Shown piece after piece: positions 30,690 to 37,169 of a DNA stretch of 61,782 nucleotides. Source of the DNA: a virus; IMG/VR virus record IMGVR_UViG_3300036785_000389, positions 1-61,782 of that record; one strand, given 5' to 3'. Position 1 is the first letter of the stretch. Every line of letters begins with the position of its first letter. The notes under the pieces were generated by a model that searched no databases, had not been told where the DNA came from, and saw nothing but the letters and a program-made list of their open reading frames with translations. Both the position numbers and the translations under genes were made by a program.

Positions 30690-31294
30690 TCCTTAAAGGA
30701 GACGCCGCGAAAGCGGCGGCAATTCTCGGCGACGGCTCCGGCTACGGCTACGGCGACGGCTCCGGCTCCGGCTACGGCTACGGCGACGGCTCCGGCTACG
30801 GCTCCGGCTACGGCGACGGCTCCGGCTACGGCGACGGCTACGGCGACGGCTACGGCTCCGGCGACGGCTACGGCTACGGCTCCGGCTACGGCGACGGCGA
30901 CGGCTCCGGCTACGGCGACGGCGACGGCTCCGTCTACGGCGACGGCTCCTATTGGCAGTCCTGCATTGCCTACTTTGCCGAGAAATGGAACACCGAGCAG
31001 AAGAAGCGCCTTGCCGAACTGCAAGGCGCAGGCGCAAAAATTTGTTTCTGGCGATCCAGTAATAGCGGTCATGCATCGAATGGCGGCAAGAAGATCGAAG
31101 TCGCCGCCCCCGGTGTTGTCCATAAGGAAAACGGCCCGCTTAATCTCTGCAATGCTGGTACACTTCACGCCACACTCATTCCGCCAAAGTGGAAAGGCGA
31201 GCGTTGGTGGATTGTCGCCCTTATCGGTGAGGTCGTGGGTGATGACGAAAAGTACGGTGCACTTGAGCGTGAAATAATTGGTGAAGCAGTTTGA
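30677..31294 (+). CDS. Gly-Tyr/Asp/Ser repeat protein with DUF7666-like C-terminal domain
   Basis: 205 residues from GTG 30677 (GGGAG, 7 nt; ATG 30662 is an alternative). After a short start, residues about 18-91 are 37 dipeptides of Gly paired with Tyr, Ser or Asp (GYGYGDGSGSGYG and so on), all encoded as GGC-TAC, GGC-TCC or GGC-GAC except one GTC. The C-terminal 115 residues (AKICFWRSSNS, PLNLCNAGTLHATL, ERWWIVALIGEV) match a DUF7666-like domain. The repeat is flexible and aromatic, so it could self-associate. Last gene of the rightward operon. Confidence 0.7.
   Translation: MEPVILKGDAAKAAAILGDGSGYGYGDGSGSGYGYGDGSGYGSGYGDGSGYGDGYGDGYGSGDGYGYGSGYGDGDGSGYGDGDGSVYGDGSYWQSCIAYFAEKWNTEQKKRLAELQGAGAKICFWRSSNSGHASNGGKKIEVAAPGVVHKENGPLNLCNAGTLHATLIPPKWKGERWWIVALIGEVVGDDEKYGALEREIIGEAV
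30728..30949 (+). repeat. 37-unit GGCNNC hexanucleotide repeat
   Basis: 222 bp made of the hexamers GGCTAC, GGCTCC and GGCGAC in irregular order (one GTCTAC). Copy number could change by slippage in steps of six bases without breaking the frame. Confidence 0.9.
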
Positions 31295-31312
31295 AGGAAA
31301 AGGCCGGCACGG

Positions 31313-31714
31313 CTACAAAGCCGCATATCCCCTATTGATAATGCGAGCGCCAGAAATATTTCTGATGTGCAGCCTCGATAGTCCGCCACCAGAATTGTAA
31401 TCCCTAAGCAATGCTTCATTCGGTCCGGTCATGCGTTCCACCAGCGCGACATGGTGTGACCAAACGGCAATCATCCTATTTCCCTTGTAGTATCGCGGCC
31501 AATTGGCGGCCAGATTGAGCCGAATATCATTAATTCCAAGGTATAGGCGAGCGCCACATCCGCAATAACGAACAGGGCAACCGGCAGGACGGCCACCGAT
31601 AATGGTGCCAGAATCATAAGACGCTGAAACTCGAATATGGTGTTTCCGGTTATTTGCATCAGCCGTTCCGGTCATTATGGCAATCAGTACGATTGCGCCC
31701 ATGAAACGCATCAT
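31313..31714 (-). CDS. Secreted conserved protein near the lysis genes
   Basis: 133 residues with a signal peptide (FMGAIVLIAIMTGTADA). The mature part (GGRPAGCPVRYCGCGARLYL, NLAANWPRYYKGN, then RDYNSGGGLSRLH) resembles secreted proteins of rhizobial genomes, with conserved cysteines and an HVxL/DxNSGGG arrangement suggestive of a papain-like or CHAP-type fold. Last gene of the lysis cassette, so a peptidoglycan-active accessory is plausible but unproven. Confidence 0.55.
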   Translation of the reverse strand: MMRFMGAIVLIAIMTGTADANNRKHHIRVSASYDSGTIIGGRPAGCPVRYCGCGARLYLGINDIRLNLAANWPRYYKGNRMIAVWSHHVALVERMTGPNEALLRDYNSGGGLSRLHIRNISGARIINRGYAAL

Positions 31715-31735
31715 GATCGTATCCTTTGCTGGTTG

Positions 31736-32005
31736 TCAGGGAAGTTCCTTGCCTTCGGTAAAGTGAATATGATCCCAAATTCTTAATCGTTCGCCATGTT
31801 GGCTTATTTTTTCTTCGTTATCTCGCTGTCTATTTTGTATCGTATTAACTCGCTCTGTCAGCCCCTTGAATGATTCTTCGTATAGCTTGGTCCACGTCGC
31901 TATGCGAGTATCAATATTTCCAACCGTTATTGACATTCTCCATAGCCCGATGACACCAGCGGCTATCAGAGCGGCGACTATGCCCAATATCCACTGGTCA
32001 TTCAC
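31736..32005 (-). CDS. Spanin-like membrane/coiled-coil protein
   Basis: 89 residues: an N-terminal membrane helix (WILGIVAALIAAGVIGLW) and a long coiled-coil stretch (YEESFKGLTERVNTIQNRQRDNEEKI). The layout is that of inner-membrane spanin subunits or small phage tail/lysis accessory proteins. It sits downstream of endolysin and holin-like genes. The matching outer subunit might be the lipoprotein at 32332. Confidence 0.55.
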   Translation of the reverse strand: MNDQWILGIVAALIAAGVIGLWRMSITVGNIDTRIATWTKLYEESFKGLTERVNTIQNRQRDNEEKISQHGERLRIWDHIHFTEGKELP

Positions 32006-32031
32006 AATTCACCTAATCGGAAATGATTTTG

Positions 32032-32322
32032 TTATGTCGCGGAATCATCTTCCGCCTCGGCTGCGGCAGCAGCCGCATCAAAATCAGCATCAGTCTGAGC
32101 ATCAAATGCCTTGAGAGATGTTAATTGATCCGCAGTCGTAGCAGGATTTGCGGAGAGTGTAGTGATGATATTCTTGATAGATGGAACAACGGCCTTTTCC
32201 TCGGCAATTGCCAACGGAATTAGATTTTCAAGCATTGATATGATTTGGCCAATAACAGAAACTTCGGAGGTTAGTGACGAGATGCTTGCCAAACTGGCCA
32301 GGATGGTTGTGAGAATTTCCAT
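32032..32322 (-). CDS. Hypothetical protein of the lysis region
   Basis: 96 residues: hydrophobic helical first half (TTILASLASISSLTSEVSVIG, then MLENLIPLAIAEE) and an acidic Ala/Asp C-terminus. AGGAGC lies upstream of the ATG. Related-looking proteins occur beside endolysins in alphaproteobacterial phages; function unknown. Confidence 0.55.
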   Translation of the reverse strand: MEILTTILASLASISSLTSEVSVIGQIISMLENLIPLAIAEEKAVVPSIKNIITTLSANPATTADQLTSLKAFDAQTDADFDAAAAAAEAEDDSAT

Positions 32323-32331
32323 GATCGCTCC

Positions 32332-32727
32332 TTATGATTTTACTTGGATGCCGTATTGGGTGAAGATCGCCAGCAATGTTTTACCGGCAGCTACCATGGC
32401 GTCGTAGAGGCCCTGGTTGCCCAGTTGTCCTGGGTGCGAGGCTAGAAAATCCTCTGCATTATTACGCGCCAATCGCGCCGATCTCACAGCAGGAATGATC
32501 GCCTTTGTCGCCGTTACATTCCGGCAAATCGGACCGTTACTGCCGTTGCACTTCGGCTGGCGAAGATAGACTGTTGCAGTGGCTTCCAGGGCATCGAAAG
32601 AATAACCTCCGACGATTACGGCGGTGGGATTGACAGAAGCGCCAGTCAGAGCGTTCCAGTCATTTGTGAGTTGGGTACAGCCGGTAACGCTGGTTGCGAT
32701 AAGGATAGCAATTATGATTTTTCGCAT
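32332..32727 (-). CDS. Phage lipoprotein
   Basis: 131 residues beginning with a lipoprotein signal: a basic start, hydrophobic core, and lipobox VTGC at about 14-17, so it should be lipidated and membrane anchored. The mature part is Ala-rich and helical with one cysteine pair (PKCNGSNGPIC). In this position it could be the outer-membrane partner of the spanin-like protein, though it is longer and less Pro-rich than Rz1. Confidence 0.65.
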   Translation of the reverse strand: MRKIIIAILIATSVTGCTQLTNDWNALTGASVNPTAVIVGGYSFDALEATATVYLRQPKCNGSNGPICRNVTATKAIIPAVRSARLARNNAEDFLASHPGQLGNQGLYDAMVAAGKTLLAIFTQYGIQVKS

Positions 32728-32741
32728 GGTGGTTTCCTTGG

Positions 32742-33089
32742 TTAATCTGCCTTTGCGATGGTGCTGACGGCAACTTCCGCTCCTGGCTTAATCTCGATTT
32801 TGTCCAGCGTCGGATCAACGGCAAGAGCGGCAACCGTTTTGTTGGCCTGTGCATTGATCTGGATTGGTTCTATCCCCGGCATTGCCGCCACGTCGCGAAC
32901 CTGCGCACCTTGTCCGGTCAAAATAGTTGAGATGCCGGATACCATCGAAACCATTAAGCCGGCGGCACTGACGACATATTTTGTCACGGTTGGCCCGAAC
33001 AAATCATTGAGTTGTCCGGTGGATGCCACCAGCACACCAAGAATTACCAGAATAATTGAAAATATCTGAGCCGTTGTAAGATTTTTCAA
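32742..33089 (-). CDS. Holin-like membrane protein
   Basis: 115 residues starting at TTG 33089, with AGGAG 6 nt upstream. Two membrane helices (IFSIILVILGVLVAST and KYVVSAAGLMVSMVSGIST) are followed by a soluble 55-residue tail. It lies 9 nt downstream of the endolysin gene, the usual holin position. Class not assignable. Confidence 0.6.
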   Translation of the reverse strand: MKNLTTAQIFSIILVILGVLVASTGQLNDLFGPTVTKYVVSAAGLMVSMVSGISTILTGQGAQVRDVAAMPGIEPIQINAQANKTVAALAVDPTLDKIEIKPGAEVAVSTIAKAD

Positions 33090-33098
33090 TTTGCACTC

Positions 33099-33704
33099 CT
33101 ATGAAACCCATTCTTGGGCTAGTTGCGTTCCGGCATAGTAGTTAAAATCTATTGCACCGTCAGTCCCAGGAAGCCGACCTGATTCGCTATACTGCCATAA
33201 CCATGGTTTAGACCATGATGCCTGCACATGCGCTGTTGGGCCATATTGAGCCAACCAAAGTCGGTGCGAGCCGAGATAACTATCGATATTAGCCCCAAGT
33301 AAATCTTTTACCCGATTTCCAGAGTAAAGGATAGCCTTCCTACCCGTCGCGGCCTCTATCTGTTGTAGCCAAAGTCGAGCCTGATCGAGTGACATTTGGC
33401 TATGAGGATTGTCCTCAAAATCCAACGCCATCAATGTAGAATTATCCAATTCGGCGTGAGATAGAAATTCCTTGACCTGTGCCGAGACTGACTCTCCGGT
33501 GTTGAATGAATATGCTCCCCACAACAATCCGGCATCGGTCACTAACTTGCGGCGTGTTGCGTACATCGGATCGGCATATCCTGCACCTTGCGTGCATTTG
33601 TGAATAATGCCTAGAACACCAGCCGATTTAAGCTCGGCAAAATCGTGGATTGCGTTGCCGTGGTAGATATCAATTACATTTGAGGTGAGCAATGTTTCCC
33701 CCAT
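33099..33704 (-). CDS. GH25 endolysin (muramidase)
   Basis: 201 residues. NVIDIYHGNAI near the start, a DFED motif in the middle (LMALDFEDNPHS, catalytic Asp/Glu pair of GH25), RKAILYSGNRV and a WLWQY segment near the end identify a glycoside hydrolase family 25 muramidase that cuts the glycan strands of peptidoglycan at lysis. No export signal, so it depends on a holin. The start region overlaps a relic of a GH24 lysozyme. Confidence 0.85.
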   Translation of the reverse strand: MGETLLTSNVIDIYHGNAIHDFAELKSAGVLGIIHKCTQGAGYADPMYATRRKLVTDAGLLWGAYSFNTGESVSAQVKEFLSHAELDNSTLMALDFEDNPHSQMSLDQARLWLQQIEAATGRKAILYSGNRVKDLLGANIDSYLGSHRLWLAQYGPTAHVQASWSKPWLWQYSESGRLPGTDGAIDFNYYAGTQLAQEWVS

Positions 33705-33853
33705 CTGTTTTCTTTATTTCTCGGATCAAATAGAGCATAAATTATTATAGGTGTGTCTGTATGATACACATGATCGTTGTAATCATCATAGGCGTGCAAG
33801 AATAATCCCTCAAACCCTTCGATAAAATGTCTGCCGTTATCGCTGGTTTTCAT
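33674..33853 (-). pseudogene. GH24 endolysin relic (N-terminal fragment)
   Basis: 59 residues from ATG 33853, which overlaps the previous stop as ATGA. KTSDNGRHFIEGFEGLFLHAY then DDYNDHV is the N-terminus of a T4/P22-type GH24 lysozyme including the catalytic Glu (FEG), but the TIGYGH active-site segment and the remaining 100 or so residues are missing, and the frame degenerates before stopping inside the GH25 gene. It records replacement of one endolysin by an unrelated one. Confidence 0.65.
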
Positions 33854-33948
33854 AGCCCATGCCCCGGTCGCACAAGGAAAGCGATATAGCTGCATACCGC
33901 CATGGGCGGTATGATACAGATCAAAATGCCTAGCAGAATATCGAGCAT
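33850..33948 (-). CDS. 32-residue membrane peptide
   Basis: ATG 33948 with GGGAAA upstream opens 32 residues with one membrane helix (MLDILLGILICIIPPMAVCSY). Its stop overlaps the GH24 relic start as ATGA. The position before the endolysins suits a small holin or pinholin-like peptide. Confidence 0.5.
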   Translation of the reverse strand: MLDILLGILICIIPPMAVCSYIAFLVRPGHGL

Positions 33949-33961
33949 CCGTATTTCCCAG

Positions 33962-36193
33962 TTAGTCGGTCAATATCATTATTGTTGCACGAACTGTAAA
34001 CGTGGAAAGAGACACGTTTGTAACGGGAGTGCCTACTTGATTAGAAGTGAAGGTAAGCAGCGTGGGAGAATAATTGGTGGCTTGAATATATAATAAAGGT
34101 ACGGCACTCGTTTGATAGCCGGTCAGCGTTGAAATAGTGCTGTTGCCTACTGATGTCGTTTGATTGCACGGCAAGCTGCCCAAAGCAGCAGAGGTGCCGC
34201 TCGCGGTCGTTGGATACGTTACGTCTAGCGTGACATAACATAGTTTACCAACCACATAGTATCTTGAGGCATTGTTTGTAATTGAAAGGCTTGCGCCGCT
34301 CGCATCCGTTGGTGTCCATGATGTTGGCCCAGTCCCAATAGGTCCAACGGTGAAAGGCGCTCCCGTTGTCGCCTGTTTCACAAAACCTGATGTGGCGGTG
34401 AAATCGGTAACGCCAACCGGCCAAAGCAGCGAACTCAAAGTAGCCGAGTATCCCGGTCGAATTGGTCCCAATGCGCAACTAAACCAATTATCTTGAACTA
34501 TATTACCTATGATGTTTGAGCCATTATTAAATTCAGAATAACAATATTGTTGTGTGCCGCCGCCTTGGTCATAAATAACATTTCCGCTGATTAGGTTGTT
34601 TGATCCTCGTAACCCATCTTGATTGCCCCCCCAAGCCGCTATTATTCCATCGTGGCTTTGCGTAGCGCCGGTCGTCAAAAGACCGTTGCCAAAAATGACA
34701 TTGTTGCTGATTGTGGAGTGTTCTGAAAATACCGATATTCCTAACCCGTCATTGTTGGCAATTATATTGCCGCTTACAATACTATTGCACCCAAGCAGCT
34801 CGCCTCCCCCTGATACGGTGGAGTTATTGTCAAGTCCCCTGCCTCCAGTAAAAACATTGTCGCTTATTATATAAGAGAGACAGGCTGGAGAACCGGCGAT
34901 AGTATCATTAGTGCCAAAACCAGTTCCAAATCTATACGACGCAACCGCGTTGCTTAAAACTCGAATTTGATCGCCCTGTAAAAAAAGACCTGATCCTGTG
35001 ACTGAATTATTTTCAAATAGAATATTGCTTGATAGTGATATAGAAGAAGCAACGACAAATGCCTGATTAGGCATTGTCTCAAAAGAAATATTATCCCCGC
35101 TACCAACGCCAGCTCCAGTAACAGCAGCGGTAAGAACGACTGTCGTAGAAGTTACCGATTGAACAGTTGCACCAGCCGGAATCGCTATATTAGCCCCGGT
35201 CGTTCGGTCGTAAACATCCATACCGGGGACAATCCACGACGGTACAGAAGCAAAGTGAAGGGTAGAATTACCCGCAGCAGTAGTTCCGTTGGTGAGAACG
35301 GCTGGCGGATTAAATGAAATACTACCGTTTTTGAACGATCCGTTTCTAGAACTCTCGAAAGCGACGCCGTACTGAACCATGTTGGTGACAGCAACATGGT
35401 CAAATGTAAAACTCGACGATATGATGACGTAAATACCGTATAAGCAAGAAAAATTGTTATTAATATCGACCGTTAAATCACTTATAGAAACGTTGTTTAA
35501 CGTATCGAATTTCATTACTGTGGATGCGGTACAAGTAGCGTCGGCGAGCATCTTAAGAGTGGTGGCGCCTTCGCCTGCACCTCTAATAGATACGTTTACG
35601 CCAGTATCTGTAATTGTTGCGTCGAGCAGGCACGTTCCGGTCGGAAGCTGAATGATAGCACCGGGATTGGAAGATATTATAGAATTAAGCGCCGCAGATA
35701 CATGGGTCACTCCGTCGCATTTAATATTTGCAATGATGACTGGTGCCGTAATCTGAGCAATCGTAAATCCGCAGTCGTACAGAACTCCGGCGGTATTTTG
35801 AAAGCAGGATATGTCGTTGGTCGTAAATGGCCCTGTTACTGTTGCTAGTACGGCGGTCGTTCCGTTAAGAACGAACTGCAAAGGTTGCGCTGCTGCCCCG
35901 CCGTGGTTCTGCAATACAACTTGCGCCGGCCCGGAAGTAGATACTTGCAAACAGAGAGAATTATAAGGTCCGGTAGTCGCCGCACTGTTTACACAAAAAG
36001 CTCCGGCTCCGTCATGTACTATTCCAAAAGTGGTCAGAAAAGGAACAGCCGCCGTTCCGCAATCTTGGATTACTCCTGTCGTTGTCCAGCACGAAGCATG
36101 AGTGGGGGTTATGGACCCGGATTGCTTGACAGGTGCTTGCGCCTGAGCGGCAAAAGAAAAAGCTGTCAGAAACAAGACTATAAGTTTTTTCAT
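33962..36193 (-). CDS. Pectate-lyase-fold tailspike with signal-like N-terminus
   Basis: 743 residues from ATG 36193 (ATGA overlap with the adaptor gene). The first 19 residues form a signal peptide (KKLIVLFLTAFSFAAQAQA). An adaptor-like motif follows (QSGSITPTHASCWTTTG), shared with the upstream gene, and from about residue 170 a right-handed beta-helix (HVSAALNSII, IIQLPTGTCLL, DNVFTGGRG, SNNLISGNVI). The C-terminal 130 residues form a beta domain probably involved in trimerisation. It is expected to bind or digest host polysaccharide at the tail tip. Confidence 0.8.
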   Translation of the reverse strand: MKKLIVLFLTAFSFAAQAQAPVKQSGSITPTHASCWTTTGVIQDCGTAAVPFLTTFGIVHDGAGAFCVNSAATTGPYNSLCLQVSTSGPAQVVLQNHGGAAAQPLQFVLNGTTAVLATVTGPFTTNDISCFQNTAGVLYDCGFTIAQITAPVIIANIKCDGVTHVSAALNSIISSNPGAIIQLPTGTCLLDATITDTGVNVSIRGAGEGATTLKMLADATCTASTVMKFDTLNNVSISDLTVDINNNFSCLYGIYVIISSSFTFDHVAVTNMVQYGVAFESSRNGSFKNGSISFNPPAVLTNGTTAAGNSTLHFASVPSWIVPGMDVYDRTTGANIAIPAGATVQSVTSTTVVLTAAVTGAGVGSGDNISFETMPNQAFVVASSISLSSNILFENNSVTGSGLFLQGDQIRVLSNAVASYRFGTGFGTNDTIAGSPACLSYIISDNVFTGGRGLDNNSTVSGGGELLGCNSIVSGNIIANNDGLGISVFSEHSTISNNVIFGNGLLTTGATQSHDGIIAAWGGNQDGLRGSNNLISGNVIYDQGGGTQQYCYSEFNNGSNIIGNIVQDNWFSCALGPIRPGYSATLSSLLWPVGVTDFTATSGFVKQATTGAPFTVGPIGTGPTSWTPTDASGASLSITNNASRYYVVGKLCYVTLDVTYPTTASGTSAALGSLPCNQTTSVGNSTISTLTGYQTSAVPLLYIQATNYSPTLLTFTSNQVGTPVTNVSLSTFTVRATIMILTD

Positions 36194-36672
36194 ATTGTCG
36201 CCAGTACGATACCGCAAAGGTAAATGTCGGCGGTACAAGGAGCGCCTTGCGCCGTAGTCAACGATAGGTAAATGGAATTAACCGTCAGAATGTTTGGCGT
36301 GAATGCCGTGCCACCACCATAACTGGTCAGGGTAGGATTGATTAGTTTTGTCGAGTCGGTCAAAGCCGAGTACACTTGCGTGTTGGCGACGATCGACGTG
36401 CCGCCTTTGCTGACGGTTGTGTAGAACCCACCAACTGCGGTTGTCAGTGAGATGTTGGCGTTGGTTACGATGATGCGAGTTAGTTGAAACTTGGATATAT
36501 TGTTCGGGATAGCGATTTGCTGGTCGTTGGTCGTATTCATGTTGGCGCTGATTAATTGCGCTAGTACCGTTTCGGAAGTACCGAAAAACGGGCCGCCATC
36601 TTGTACGGTGCCGTCTGTCGTCCAAACGACAAAGTGGCCGGGGGTGACGGACCCGCTTTGAACAATTCCCAC
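36190..36672 (-). CDS. Tail adaptor/fibre head protein
   Basis: 160 residues beginning QSGSVTPGHFVVWTTDG at 5-21, a recurring phage tail motif that the tailspike downstream repeats after its signal peptide. The rest is a beta-rich domain (NISLTTAVGGFYTTVSKGG). Probably an attachment protein carrying the same docking element as the spike. Confidence 0.6.
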   Translation of the reverse strand: MGIVQSGSVTPGHFVVWTTDGTVQDGGPFFGTSETVLAQLISANMNTTNDQQIAIPNNISKFQLTRIIVTNANISLTTAVGGFYTTVSKGGTSIVANTQVYSALTDSTKLINPTLTSYGGGTAFTPNILTVNSIYLSLTTAQGAPCTADIYLCGIVLATI

Positions 36673-36673
36673 G

Positions 36674-36958
36674 CTATTTTCTCCGCACGATTACGTTCAA
36701 TGCAATGACGAAAATCGCGTATCCGCCAAGCCCTACGAGCTGGTAAACAGTGGGTTGAAATGGAACAATAGCGAGGCAAAGCCAGAAAACAGTGGCAACT
36801 GTTAAAAGAGAGAAGCAGTCGCCAATAGCGATGGCGGCTCGTTGCGACAGCGATTTTAGATTGAGAAGTTTGTCGAGAACCAATTCAGCAAAAGCAGAGG
36901 GGTCAGGCGTCTTTTCTTGATTGTCGTCCTCGACGATCTCGAATTTCGGGGCTGCCAT
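36674..36958 (-). CDS. Two-helix membrane protein of the late operon
   Basis: 94 residues: an acidic soluble N-terminus (FEIVEDDNQEKTPDPS), a helix, then two membrane segments (LLTVATVFWLCLAIVPF and LGGYAIFVIALNVIV). Its start lies 56 nt inside the upstream gene, and both look genuine. Possibly a holin or envelope protein expressed with the tail genes. Confidence 0.55.
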   Translation of the reverse strand: MAAPKFEIVEDDNQEKTPDPSAFAELVLDKLLNLKSLSQRAAIAIGDCFSLLTVATVFWLCLAIVPFQPTVYQLVGLGGYAIFVIALNVIVRRK

Positions 36959-37169
36959 TCACAGGCTCCTGTAGGCTCTTGCTAAAATGCTCGAACGACG
37001 GTGTATCTTCATTGCCATCATCCGATTGTCCCCGATTTTTCTCAAGTGCTGTATATAGCGCAGTCAAGGCTTTCAAAGCATCGGTAGAATCCTGTAGCGG
37101 CGTTTCTGTTTTTTGCGCCTTTTCAGCAACGGACGCTGCCAGATCGTCGAGGTTAGAACGGAGTGTCAT
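36903..37169 (-). CDS. Hypothetical protein
   Basis: 88 residues, helical and charged (NLDDLAASVAEKAQK, DALKALTALYTALEK), starting with an ATGA overlap of the ejection-protein stop. No family recognised. Overlaps the membrane-protein gene by 56 nt. Confidence 0.5.
   Translation of the reverse strand: MTLRSNLDDLAASVAEKAQKTETPLQDSTDALKALTALYTALEKNRGQSDDGNEDTPSFEHFSKSLQEPVNGSPEIRDRRGRQSRKDA

Noticed and set aside
30693-31076. Arg/Ser and Ala/Val repeat proteins on the minus strand opposite the GY repeat
   Set aside because: They are the antisense reading of the hexanucleotide array and have no independent support.
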